A stretch of DNA of 64,000 nucleotides, from NCBI GenBank assembly GCA_035573435.1, contig DATMZR010000006.1:186001-250000 (forward strand), given 5' to 3'. The position numbers and the translations under genes were made by a program. A model generated the notes under the pieces. The model was not told the DNA's origin, did not search any database, and saw only the letters and a list, made by a program, of their open reading frames with translations. Every line of letters starts with the position of its first letter. Within the stretch, counting starts at the first letter, position 1. Below, in pieces: positions 48,649 to 56,104 of the stretch. Origin of the DNA: Solirubrobacterales bacterium (GTDB lineage: Bacteria > Actinomycetota > Thermoleophilia > Solirubrobacterales > 70-9).

Positions 48649-49245
48649 GTGGCGGAGCTACGCGGCTGGCGGCTCTGGTGGGCGAAGCGCCGCTGGTACG
48701 AGCGCAACCGGCGCCTGGTCCGGCGCTGGCGGATCAACCGGCACATGGCCCGCGCGGGCGCCTATATCCGCTTCCCGGTCGAGGGAGAGGTGCTTGAGGC
48801 CCTCGACGAGGGCCGCCTGGTGATCGGCGAGGGCACCTTGCTGGAGCCCGGGTGCTGGCTGACGCTTTCGCCCCAGGCCCGGATCGAGATCGGCCAGGGC
48901 TGTTTCTTGAACCGCAACGTGATGCTCGCCGCGCTGGAGCGGATCGAGATCGGCGACCACGTCATGTTCGCCAACGGCTGCTTCGTCGGCGACGCCGCCC
49001 ATCGCTTCGACGATCCCGATCGGCCGATCACCTGGCAGGGATTCACCTCCAAGGGGCCGGTCCGGATCGGGTCCAACTGCTGGTTCGGCGTGAACTGCAC
49101 CGTCACCAGCGGGGTCGAGATCGGCGAGCGCTGCGTGATCGGCGCCAACTCGGTGGTCACCGAGGACCTGCCTCCCCGCGTGATCGCGGCCGGGAGCCCG
49201 GCGAAGGTGATCAAGGAGGTCGAGTTTCGGCCACATGATGCGTAG
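48649..49245 (+). CDS. Left-handed beta-helix (hexapeptide) acyltransferase
   Basis: An Arg/Trp-rich amphipathic N-terminus (about residues 1-35) precedes hexapeptide repeats such as RIEIGQGCFLNRNVMLAA, RIEIGDHVMFANGCFVGD and VRIGSNCWFGVNCTVTSGVEIGERCVIGANSVVTED (two stretches), ending in IAAGSPAKVIKEV. The probable catalytic His is in AAHRFDDP near residue 126. These features match the maltose/galactoside-type O-acetyltransferase group used on sugars or polysaccharides. 198 residues; acceptor unknown. Starts 10 nt after rpiA. Confidence 0.87.
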   Translation: MAELRGWRLWWAKRRWYERNRRLVRRWRINRHMARAGAYIRFPVEGEVLEALDEGRLVIGEGTLLEPGCWLTLSPQARIEIGQGCFLNRNVMLAALERIEIGDHVMFANGCFVGDAAHRFDDPDRPITWQGFTSKGPVRIGSNCWFGVNCTVTSGVEIGERCVIGANSVVTEDLPPRVIAAGSPAKVIKEVEFRPHDA

Positions 49246-49744
49246 CCCCTCGATCTGGTTTGCCCTTGCCGTCGCGATCGTCGTCCTGGCCGGATGCGGC
49301 GGGGATGACGACGAGGACACCGCGGGCTCGCCACCGGCCAAGAGCACAACCGCTGTCCAAGAAACGACCTCCCGCCCGGCCGGTACGACCACTGGCAGCG
49401 ATGAGGGGCCTCAAAAGAGAGAGCAAGCAGGGAACCCGCGCAGGGCGGTTGTGGCCGTTCTCACGTCGAGCGATCCCGCCGATGCGTGCGGACGCTACGT
49501 GACCAGTCAGTACCTCAGAGTCGCGTATGGCGGCCGTCAGGGCTGCATCCAGGCACAGGCCCCCGGCAGCGCCGCCAACACGCTCGAGTTCAAGGACCTT
49601 CGCACCGATGGCAACGAGGCGACAGCCGCAGTGGTTCCCTCCGGCGGCCCCTATGACGGCGAGCGAGTCACCGTCGTGCTCGTCCGCGATGGCTCCCGCT
49701 GGGCGGTGGACGACCTCGACGCCAACGTCCCGGTCGGCCCATAA
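49235..49744 (+). CDS. Small lipoprotein, function unknown
   Basis: Signal peptide with lipobox VVLAGC (Cys21), then an acidic and Thr/Ser-rich linker (about 22-65) and one compact domain (about 66-169). The domain pattern, with an N-terminal helix (RRAVVAVLTSSDPADACGRYVT split), a Cys85-Cys105-like pair and closing strands (RVTVVLVRDGSRWAVDDL), resembles NTF2/SnoaL-like lipoprotein domains common in Solirubrobacterales. No enzyme motif is seen. It overlaps the acyltransferase stop by 11 nt, so the two are co-translated. 169 residues. Confidence 0.72.
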   Translation: MMRSPSIWFALAVAIVVLAGCGGDDDEDTAGSPPAKSTTAVQETTSRPAGTTTGSDEGPQKREQAGNPRRAVVAVLTSSDPADACGRYVTSQYLRVAYGGRQGCIQAQAPGSAANTLEFKDLRTDGNEATAAVVPSGGPYDGERVTVVLVRDGSRWAVDDLDANVPVGP

Positions 49745-49756
49745 CCGGGCGCGGAT

Positions 49757-49791
49757 GGCGGGTTTGTGGCGCATAGCGCCACAAAGTCGCC
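49757..49791. repeat. Palindromic intergenic repeat, copy 2
   Basis: 35-nt palindrome: GGCG-GG-TTTGTGGCGC, loop ATA, GCGCCACAAA-GT-CGCC, with perfect 10-bp inner and 4-bp outer arms. It starts 13 nt after the lipoprotein stop, between convergent genes, where it may also serve as a terminator. Same architecture as the copy at 17903-17936. Confidence 0.7.
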
Positions 49792-49805
49792 AGGTCGGCT
49801 GAGGG

Positions 49806-50222
49806 TCAGCTCGTTACCTGGACCAGGACGGTCCGCTCGCGCGGGTGGTCGTCGAAGTCCAGGACGACCAGCTGCTGCCAGGTGCCCAGCGCCAGGCGGC
49901 CTCCCTGGACCGGAACCGCTTCGGAGGGGCCGATGATCGACGCGCGCTGGTGGGCATGGGAATTGGTGTCGTGGTTGAGCCGGTTGTGCTCGTAGTCACC
50001 GCGAACCGGGATCAGCCGGTCGAGGAGGGTCTGGAGGTCGTGGATTCCGCCCGGCTCGTACTCCATGGTCGTGATCGCCGCCGTCGAGCCACGGACGAAC
50101 GCCGTCGCCTGGCCGTCGCCGACCCCGGCCTCGATCACCGCCGCCTGGACGCGATCGGTGATGTCGACGATCTCGGCGTTGCCGCTGGTCGAAAGCCGGA
50201 ACTCGGCGGTGTGCACCGGCAT
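49806..50222 (-). CDS. YjbQ-family protein (UPF0047)
   Basis: Small conserved protein of the YjbQ family, some members of which have weak thiamine-phosphate synthase activity. Conserved pieces: DITDRVQAAVIEAGVGDGQA, VRGSTAAITTMEYEPG, the histidine-rich YEHNRLNHDTNSHAHQRASI and ALGTWQQLVVLDFDDHPRER. The three His/Asp-rich patches probably form a metal site. 138 residues from ATG 50222; the frame continues upstream across a terminator, so that extension is rejected. True function in the cell is unsettled. Confidence 0.87.
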   Translation of the reverse strand: MPVHTAEFRLSTSGNAEIVDITDRVQAAVIEAGVGDGQATAFVRGSTAAITTMEYEPGGIHDLQTLLDRLIPVRGDYEHNRLNHDTNSHAHQRASIIGPSEAVPVQGGRLALGTWQQLVVLDFDDHPRERTVLVQVTS

Positions 50223-50246
50223 GCCGGCAACGTAACAACAAGAGAA

Positions 50247-50271
50247 CGAGCCGGGCGAAACGCCCGGCTCG
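50247..50271 (-). terminator. Intrinsic terminator after the DUF378 gene
   Basis: A perfect 11-bp stem CGAGCCGGGCG / CGCCCGGCTCG with a 3-nt loop. On the minus strand it is followed by a T-rich tract (TTCTCTTGTTGTT), the best intrinsic terminator in the window. It separates the DUF378 gene from the YjbQ gene. Confidence 0.8.
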
Positions 50272-50315
50272 CTCGTTTGCATCCCTCGGCCTCCCCCGAG
50301 GGGGGTGGTTGGGGC

Positions 50316-50549
50316 TTACGCCCCTCTCGGATGGGGGCGTCCGATGTGAAGCGCCTCCATCAACCTTGGGACGAACACCAAGCCGGCCACGCCGACTACC
50401 ACGTAGACCACGTTGAGCAGCGTGCCGTCCCCGAAGATCTCCGAGAGCACGTTGGTGTCACCGTCCGTGACTCCCAGGATGCCCCAGTTGAGGGCGCCGA
50501 GGAAGACGATCAAGAGCGCCAACGGCTCGAGCCTCTTCAGCATTTCCAA
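50316..50549 (-). CDS. DUF378 small membrane protein
   Basis: Two-helix membrane protein of the DUF378 family, marked by LIVFLGALNWGILGV in helix one (about residues 12-27) and LLNVVYVVVGVAGLVFV in helix two (about 45-62). 77 residues. AGGAGGT stands 8 nt before the TTG at 50549; an ATG two codons later is the alternative start. The 5' region has a small hairpin (CGCAC/GTGCG, 50575-50590). Function is unknown across the family. Confidence 0.83.
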   Translation of the reverse strand: MEMLKRLEPLALLIVFLGALNWGILGVTDGDTNVLSEIFGDGTLLNVVYVVVGVAGLVFVPRLMEALHIGRPHPRGA

Positions 50550-50685
50550 GCTGCCTTACCTCCTGAGAAGGTTCCGCACTCCTTCGTGCGAATCGTTACG
50601 AAGTCTACACCCCGCAAGGTCGCGGGTTACCCATTGGGTTGGCGCTATTCAGCAGGGACTTTGTGGTCCGCCGAGGCTCGGAGCC

Positions 50686-51594
50686 CTACCAGTCCCAGGG
50701 TGCCGTCGACAGGCTCTCGGTGTCGAGGAAGCGCTTCAGCTCCTCGACCTCGCCCGGGTCGACCGAGTAGACGTGGTCTGCATCGGGGAAGCGGCGTGCC
50801 CGCACCTCCTCCGCGTAGGCGCGTACGCCCTCGACCATCTGGTCGTGGATCTCGGCGTAGCGCTTCACGAACCGAGGGCTGTGGGGTCCGGTGGTGATGC
50901 CGAGCAGGTCGTGGAACACGAGCACCTGCCCGTCGGTCGCGAGCCCGGCGCCGATCCCGATCACCGGCACCTCGATGTGCGGCATCAACGCGTCCGCGAC
51001 TCCGGCGGGAACCGCCTCGAAGACGATCGCGAAGCAGCCGGCGGCCTGTAGTGCGGCAGCGTCCCGGGCGATGCCCGCCGCCGACTCCGCCGTCCGTCCC
51101 TGAGTCTTGAATCCTCCCAGCGCGCTGGCGGATTGCGGCGTCAGCCCTACGTGGCCCATCACCGGGATCCCCGAGCCGGCGATCGCCCGCGCCCGCTCCA
51201 CCGAAACGCCCCCTCGCTCGAGCTTGACGGCGTCGCAGCCGGCCTCCCTGACGAACCGCTGCGCGCTCTCGATCGCGTGCTCGTTCGAGCGCTCGTAAGA
51301 GCCGAACGGAAGGTCACCGATCAGAAGCGGCGTGCGCAGCCCCCGGCGAACCGCGGCCGCCATGGTCACCATCTCGTCCATCCCCACCGGGGTCGTGGCG
51401 TCGTATCCGAGCACCACCATCGCCGCGGTGTCGCCAACCAGCACGACGTCGACCCCCGCCTCTTCCGCAACCCGGGCAGATGGGAAGTCGTAGGCCGTGA
51501 CCATCACGATCGGCTCGCCGCGCTGCTTCATCTCCGCCAGTCGAGGCAGCGTGACCCGTGGCCGCCCGGTCGGCGTATCCGGCTGGGTGCTCAT
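50686..51594 (-). CDS. panB: 3-methyl-2-oxobutanoate hydroxymethyltransferase
   Basis: First step of pantothenate synthesis, forming ketopantoate from ketoisovalerate and methylene-tetrahydrofolate. VMVTAYDFPSARVAEEAGVD, VLVGDTAAMVVLGYD with the magnesium Asp, TPLLIGDLPFGSYE and VMGHVGLTPQS are family motifs; VQVLVFHDLLGI-type C-terminal sequence is present. 302 residues. ATG 51594 overlaps the panD stop by 4 nt; last gene of the pan operon. Confidence 0.95.
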   Translation of the reverse strand: MSTQPDTPTGRPRVTLPRLAEMKQRGEPIVMVTAYDFPSARVAEEAGVDVVLVGDTAAMVVLGYDATTPVGMDEMVTMAAAVRRGLRTPLLIGDLPFGSYERSNEHAIESAQRFVREAGCDAVKLERGGVSVERARAIAGSGIPVMGHVGLTPQSASALGGFKTQGRTAESAAGIARDAAALQAAGCFAIVFEAVPAGVADALMPHIEVPVIGIGAGLATDGQVLVFHDLLGITTGPHSPRFVKRYAEIHDQMVEGVRAYAEEVRARRFPDADHVYSVDPGEVEELKRFLDTESLSTAPWDW

Positions 51595-51998
51595 GCTCCG
51601 GCTTCGGAGGCGAGCGGCGACCCGAGCAGGAGCTCGGGGCGGGAGTCGACCTGGACGATCGCGTTGCGATCATCAACGTGGACCACAACCGGAGCGTAGG
51701 TTTCGAGCTCGCGCTCGTCGTACGCTCCGAAGGAGGCGACGATCACGATGTCGCCCTCGCTCACCAGCAGGGCGGCGGCGCCGTTCACTCGCACTGCCCC
51801 CGAGCCGGGCTCTCCGGCGATCACGTAGGTGACGAAGCGGGCGCCGTTGTTGATGTCCCACACGTGGACCTGCTCGTTGGCGACCAGATCGGCGCTCCGC
51901 ATCAGCTCGGGGTCCAACGTCAGGCTGCCCACGTAATCCGGGTCGCAGCCGGTGACCGTCGCGCGGTGGATCTTCGATTTCAGCATCTGCCTCTGCAT
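51591..51998 (-). CDS. panD: Aspartate 1-decarboxylase
   Basis: Makes beta-alanine from aspartate with a self-generated pyruvoyl group. The self-cleavage site is Gly24-Ser25 in DPDYVGSLTLD; the proenzyme N-terminus MLKSKIHRATVT and the NNGARFVTYVI, SGAVRVNGAAALLVSEGDIVII-like strands are conserved. 135 residues, slightly long at the C-terminus. ATG 51998 directly follows the panC TGA; a second in-frame ATG four codons later may be the real start. Confidence 0.95.
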   Translation of the reverse strand: MQRQMLKSKIHRATVTGCDPDYVGSLTLDPELMRSADLVANEQVHVWDINNGARFVTYVIAGEPGSGAVRVNGAAALLVSEGDIVIVASFGAYDERELETYAPVVVHVDDRNAIVQVDSRPELLLGSPLASEAGA

Positions 51999-52856
51999 TC
52001 AGCCTCCGATCACGAGATTGTCGATCAGGCGGGCCCGCCCCACCCGCGCCGCGACCGCGACGAGGACCGGCCGCCCGTTCAAGCTCTCTGCTGGAGCGAG
52101 CCCCTCGGCGTCCCTGGCTTCGAGGTACTCCGGTTCGACACCGGCTCGCTCGAGCTCCGCCCTGGCAGCAGCCAGAGCGACCTCGGGGCTTGTCTCGCCC
52201 GAGGCCGCGACGGTTTCGGCTGCACGCAGCGCCCGGCTCAGCGCTGCCGCGCGGTGGCGCTCCTCGCCGCTCAAATACGCGTTTCGGGAGCTCATGGCGA
52301 GCCCGTCGGGCTCCCGCACGGTCGGCAGCACCTCGATCTCGACATCGAAGTCGAGGTCGCGCACCATGCGCTTGATCACGATCGCCTGCTGGGCATCCTT
52401 TTGGCCGAAGAAGGCGACGTGCGGAGCGACTGAGTTGAGCAGCTTCGCGACCACGGTGGTGACCCCGCGGAAGTGGCCGGGTCCACGCCGGTCTGGGGCG
52501 CCGCACAGCACCTCGGTCAGGTGCCCGCTCACCTCGACGCTGGTGGCGAAGCCCTCGGGGTAGACCTCCTCGATCGGCGGTGCGTAGACGAGGTCGACGC
52601 CCTCCCGCTCGGCCAGCTCGGCGTCGCGGGCCTCGTCGCGCGGATAGCTCTCGAGGTCCTCGCCGCGCCCGAACTGGGCCGGGTTGACGAACAGGCTCAT
52701 CACCACGACGTCGCAGCGGTGCCGGGCGGCGCGAAGGAGCGTCGAGTGGCCCTCATGCAGGTAGCCCATGGTGGGCACCAGCCCGATCGTCCGTTCGTCG
52801 CGGCGGGCGGGTTGCAGCGCCCGGCGCAGGTCGGCCCTGTTTCGGACGACTCTCAT
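51999..52856 (-). CDS. panC: Pantothenate synthetase
   Basis: ATP-dependent ligation of pantoate and beta-alanine. IGLVPTMGYLHEGHSTLL holds the HIGH-like motif near residues 25-42; MSLFVNPAQFG, VEVSGHLTEVLCGAPDRRGPGHFRGV (two stretches) and AFFGQKDAQQAIVIKRMV with the KMSKS-like region follow; PDGLAMSSRNAYL is conserved. 285 residues. ATG at 52856 overlaps the upstream reductase stop by 4 nt. Confidence 0.95.
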   Translation of the reverse strand: MRVVRNRADLRRALQPARRDERTIGLVPTMGYLHEGHSTLLRAARHRCDVVVMSLFVNPAQFGRGEDLESYPRDEARDAELAEREGVDLVYAPPIEEVYPEGFATSVEVSGHLTEVLCGAPDRRGPGHFRGVTTVVAKLLNSVAPHVAFFGQKDAQQAIVIKRMVRDLDFDVEIEVLPTVREPDGLAMSSRNAYLSGEERHRAAALSRALRAAETVAASGETSPEVALAAARAELERAGVEPEYLEARDAEGLAPAESLNGRPVLVAVAARVGRARLIDNLVIGG

Positions 52857-53665
52857 GTGCGGGCCTTCGTCTCCCGACTCGCCAGCTGGGCGGCTCGCTC
52901 GGTGAGCGCCTCATACAGCGGCAGCAGCTCGGGGGCGCTCTCGCGGAGCGCCGCCAGGTGACGCTCCACGGTGGCCGCGTCGCCGCGCGCGATCGGGCCC
53001 GTGAGCGCGTCGGGGCCGCGCTCCGCCCAGTTCGCCGCGGTGCGGAGGACCAGCGGCGCAAGCAGCTCGCGCGCATCCTCGACCCCGACTCGCCCGAGAA
53101 GCTCTGTGGATGTCTCCTCGAGGGCGACCAGCAGGTTGGACGCGATCGTTGCGGCGGCGTGGTAGGCGGCGCGCCGCTCCTCGGGCACCTCGAACGGGCG
53201 CATTCCCAGGCGTTCGGCGAGACCCTCGGCGAGCTGGAGGGCAGCCGCGCTCGAGCCCGAGACCGCGCACGGGGCACCCGTGAGGTCGGCGCCGCCGTCG
53301 GGGATGGTCTGCAGCGGATGGAGGGAGAAAGCTTCGGCGCCCTGCGCGCGTGCCGCGGCCAGGGCGTCCAGGGCGGTCGCGCCGCTCACATGGCCGACGA
53401 AGCGAAGCGGCGGCACCGCCTGCGCGATCGTCGCGCAGGCGTCGGCGATCGCGGCGTCGGGAACGCAGAGCAGGGCGACCTCGGCTCGGCGACAGGCCTC
53501 GACGGCATGGTCGCGGCCGGCGAGCTCCGCAGCCACACCTGCGAGGTCGGCCGCGGCGGCGATCGACCGGCCTGTTCTGCCGGCTCCCACCACGGCAAGC
53601 CGCGGCAGGGTGTCCGCTGCCTGGCGCGCGGCGGCGTCGCGAGGGTTTCGTTCCAGTTCTCGCAC
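52853..53665 (-). CDS. Rossmann-like/DUF2520 reductase, candidate ketopantoate reductase
   Basis: N-terminal NAD(P) fold with LAVVGAGRTGRSIAAAA (glycine motif about residues 25-32), then VALLCVPDAAIADA and FVGHVSGATALDALAAAR, and the helical DUF2520 domain (FSLHPLQTIPDGG, AYHAAATIASNLLVALEE). 270 residues from a GTG at 53665; a TTG at 53770 in the same frame is possible but its extension is unlike the family. It overlaps panC by 4 nt and no panE is seen, so it may supply pantoate, as reported for the PanG enzyme of Francisella. That role is inference. Confidence 0.8.
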   Translation of the reverse strand: MRELERNPRDAAARQAADTLPRLAVVGAGRTGRSIAAAADLAGVAAELAGRDHAVEACRRAEVALLCVPDAAIADACATIAQAVPPLRFVGHVSGATALDALAAARAQGAEAFSLHPLQTIPDGGADLTGAPCAVSGSSAAALQLAEGLAERLGMRPFEVPEERRAAYHAAATIASNLLVALEETSTELLGRVGVEDARELLAPLVLRTAANWAERGPDALTGPIARGDAATVERHLAALRESAPELLPLYEALTERAAQLASRETKART

Positions 53666-53716
53666 CGGAGATACCAGACGGCTGAAGTGGCTCTGGTTGA
53701 TTGATCGTGGCCGGAT

Positions 53717-53760
53717 GGCCGTGGTCCACGCCCGGCGGGTCGCGGCCACGGCAAGTATAG
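53717..53760 (+). promoter_or_regulatory. Inverted repeat and -10-like element in the pan/udg divergent gap
   Basis: GCCGTGG at 53717-53723 and CCACGGC at 53745-53751 form a perfect 7-bp inverted repeat, followed 3 nt later by TATAGG (53755-53760), a -10-like hexamer directed toward the glycosylase operon. The transcription start and any regulator are unknown. Confidence 0.3.
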
Positions 53761-53840
53761 GTTGCGCCAATGAGCGCGGCTCCGGCGGACGGCGCGGCTA
53801 CCATCGGACCCATGCGGATTCCCGAGCCCGAAGGGGGCGC

Positions 53841-54512
53841 GTGAACGAGCCACGCGAGGTACGCCGCGATCGACTGGTCGAGGTCTACCAGGAAGCCTCG
53901 GTCTGCACGAAGTGCCCGCTGGCCGAGACCCGCACGAACGTGGTCTTCGGCAGCGGCGACGCCGACGCGCAGTTGATGTTCGTAGGCGAGGCCCCGGGCG
54001 CCGAGGAGGATCGCCAGGGCCTGCCCTTTGTCGGTCGCGCCGGGGCGCTGCTGACCGAGCTGCTCGGCGAGATCGGCATTTCCCGCGAGCAGGTGTGGAT
54101 AACCAACGTCTTGCGGTGTAGGCCGCCCGGCAACCGCGACCCGCAGCCGATCGAGATCGAGTCCTGCCAGCCGTATACGCATCGGCAGGTCGAGCTGATC
54201 GAGCCGCGCGTGATCGCCACCCTGGGCAATTTCGCCACCAAACTGCTCACGGGGAGCAGGGTCGGGATCAGCCGCGTGCGCGGCACGCCGCAGCTCCGCG
54301 AGATCGCCGGCCGGACGGTGTTCCTGATGCCGCTCTTCCATCCGGCGGCGGCGCTGCGGACGCCCTCCCTCGTCGACACGCTGCGCGAGGACTTCGCCAA
54401 GCTGCGTGAGCTTCTCGAGCAGCCTGCTCCCGAGGCGGCGGTTTCATCACCGGTGGCGGAGCTCGCCGGCAGCGCCGCGTCGGGCAGCGATCAGCTCGAC
54501 CTGTTCGGTTGA
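53841..54512 (+). CDS. Family 4 uracil-DNA glycosylase with C-terminal clamp-binding motif
   Basis: Removes uracil from DNA. Four cysteines fit the iron-sulfur cluster of family 4: Cys22, Cys25, Cys93 and Cys109. Motif A is GEAPGAEED (about residue 49), with GRAGALLTELL and a C-terminal LFHPAAALR. The last residues, QLDLFG after a flexible Ala/Ser-rich linker, match the consensus for binding the DNA polymerase sliding clamp. 223 residues from GTG 53841, preceded by AAGGGGG. The frame is open far upstream without homology. Its stop overlaps tsaE (TTGA). Confidence 0.92.
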   Translation: MNEPREVRRDRLVEVYQEASVCTKCPLAETRTNVVFGSGDADAQLMFVGEAPGAEEDRQGLPFVGRAGALLTELLGEIGISREQVWITNVLRCRPPGNRDPQPIEIESCQPYTHRQVELIEPRVIATLGNFATKLLTGSRVGISRVRGTPQLREIAGRTVFLMPLFHPAAALRTPSLVDTLREDFAKLRELLEQPAPEAAVSSPVAELAGSAASGSDQLDLFG

Positions 54513-54949
54513 CGACCCGGCTCAGCGCTTCTCCCGCGGAGACGGAGGCGATCGGCGCGCGACTGGCCGCGGGCCTTCGCCCGGGCGACCTGGTGCTGGT
54601 TCACGGGGAGCTCGGCGCGGGGAAGACGACAATGATCCGGGGAGCCTGCCGGGAGCTGGGCGTGACCGAACAGGTGACCTCGCCAAGCTTCACGATCGGC
54701 CGCCGTTACCTGGGGCGGGTGCCCATCTCACACCTGGACCTCTACCGCCTGGACAGCCTCGCCGGCGAGGACCCGGGCTTGCTGGACGACTACCTGACGC
54801 CCGACGCGGTCGCCTTCGTCGAGTGGCCCGGTGGGCTTGACCAGCTGCTCGGCGAGCGGCGTATCGCCTGGCGGGTCGAGCTGCGTCACGCCGGCGGTGA
54901 TCGGCGCGAGGTGACCCTTCGCGCCGCGGCCTCGGGAAACGAGCGGTGA
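54509..54949 (+). CDS. tsaE: t6A synthesis ATPase TsaE
   Basis: Small P-loop ATPase required for N6-threonylcarbamoyladenosine formation in tRNA. Walker A is HGELGAGKTTMIRG near residue 33; VTSPSFTI and ISHLDLYRLD are family motifs; VAFVEWPGGLDQLL follows. 146 residues, standard YjeE size. TTG start overlaps the glycosylase stop (TTGA), and its stop overlaps tsaB (GTGA). Partner proteins TsaB and TsaD are encoded just downstream. Confidence 0.93.
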   Translation: MTTRLSASPAETEAIGARLAAGLRPGDLVLVHGELGAGKTTMIRGACRELGVTEQVTSPSFTIGRRYLGRVPISHLDLYRLDSLAGEDPGLLDDYLTPDAVAFVEWPGGLDQLLGERRIAWRVELRHAGGDRREVTLRAAASGNER

Positions 54950-55668
54950 CGCTGGTCGTCGGCTTCGATACGGCGACCGATGACGTGGCGGTCGCGCTGG
55001 TCCGCTTCGACTCCCGGAAGCCGGGCGCCGAGCTCGAGGCCGAGGAGCGCTCGAGCGGCGTTTCCCGGGGCGAGCGCCCGCGGCACGCGACGGAGCTACT
55101 GGCCGAGCTTGAGGCGGTGGTCGAGCCTGCGGGCGGCTGGTCGGCGATCGACCTGCTCGCCGTCGGGGTCGGTCCCGGTTCGTTCACCGGATTGCGGATC
55201 GGCGTGGCGACGGCGCGCGCGGTCGCTCAGGCTCTCGGCACGCCGGTGGTGCCGGTGGGGACGCTGGCGGCGCTGGCGCGAGGAATCGGAGAAGCAGGAG
55301 GGGCCAGCGCCCGGGCGCGGCTTGCGGTCCTGGACGCCCGGCGGGGCCAGGCGTTCGCCGCCCTCCACGGTCCGGCGGATGAGGAGCAGTGGGCACCGCT
55401 CGTTGCTCAACCGGGAGAGGTCGCGACGCGGGTTGCGGCGCTGCCTGAGCCGCCGCTGGCAGCCGGTTCGGGGGCGATACGATTTCGAGATGAGCTGGAG
55501 GCCGCGGGCGCCGAGGTGCTCCCGGACGCCGACCGGGCGCACCGGGTTTCAGCACGACAGATCTGCCTGCTGGCCAAAGCGGGTAGCCCTGCGCGACCTG
55601 AGTCGATCGAACCGATCTACCTGAGACCACCCGACGCGGAGCTTTGGCTTGAGCGAGATACGCGTTAG
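54946..55668 (+). CDS. tsaB: t6A synthesis protein TsaB
   Basis: Scaffold member of the TsaB-TsaD-TsaE complex. It has the ASKHA-type N-terminus VVGFDTATDDVAVAL, and the key GVGPGSFTGLRIGVATARAVAQALGTP region (two stretches, about residues 72-98). Later parts are variable, as usual. 240 residues. GTG at 54946 overlaps tsaE; its end overlaps rimI by 20 nt, the longest overlap of the operon. Confidence 0.92.
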   Translation: MTLVVGFDTATDDVAVALVRFDSRKPGAELEAEERSSGVSRGERPRHATELLAELEAVVEPAGGWSAIDLLAVGVGPGSFTGLRIGVATARAVAQALGTPVVPVGTLAALARGIGEAGGASARARLAVLDARRGQAFAALHGPADEEQWAPLVAQPGEVATRVAALPEPPLAAGSGAIRFRDELEAAGAEVLPDADRAHRVSARQICLLAKAGSPARPESIEPIYLRPPDAELWLERDTR

Positions 55669-56104
55669 ACGCTTCGTCTACAGCGACTTGCCGGCGGCGT
55701 TGTCAATCGAGCGCCGTTCGTTCGAGACCCCGTGGTCGCTGGCGATGTTCGTGCTCGAGCTCTCCAAGCCCTCGGGCATCTGCCTCGCGGCCGCCACCGA
55801 CGACGGACTGGTCGGCTACCTGGTCTGCTCGCGCTACGCCGACGTCTGGCACCTGATGAACGTCGCCGTGCCTCCGGACAGGCGTCGCCAGGGGATCGCC
55901 AGCCAGCTTCTGGAGCACCTGTTCTCCGAAGCCGGGCCGGAAGCCCGCTACACGCTCGAAGTTCGGACCTCCAACGGAGGAGCGATCGCGATGTACGAGC
56001 GCTTCGGCTTCCGGCCGGCCGGCCACCGGCGCCGCTATTACCACGACAACGGGGAGGACGCGCTGATCATGTGGCTGGAGTCACCGGCCACCGTAGAAGC
56101 TTGA
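55649..56104 (+). CDS. rimI: Ribosomal-protein alanine N-acetyltransferase (RimI-type GNAT)
   Basis: GNAT acetyltransferase. IERRSFETPWSLAMF near residue 20 is the RimI signature, the acetyl-CoA loop is VAVPPDRRRQGIASQLLEHL near residue 72, and LEVRTSNGGAIAMYERFGF closes the domain. RimI acetylates the N-terminus of ribosomal protein S18 in E. coli; targets may be wider here. 151 residues. TTG start at 55649 inside tsaB; its stop overlaps tsaD by 4 nt. Confidence 0.9.
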   Translation: MSEIRVRRFVYSDLPAALSIERRSFETPWSLAMFVLELSKPSGICLAAATDDGLVGYLVCSRYADVWHLMNVAVPPDRRRQGIASQLLEHLFSEAGPEARYTLEVRTSNGGAIAMYERFGFRPAGHRRRYYHDNGEDALIMWLESPATVEA

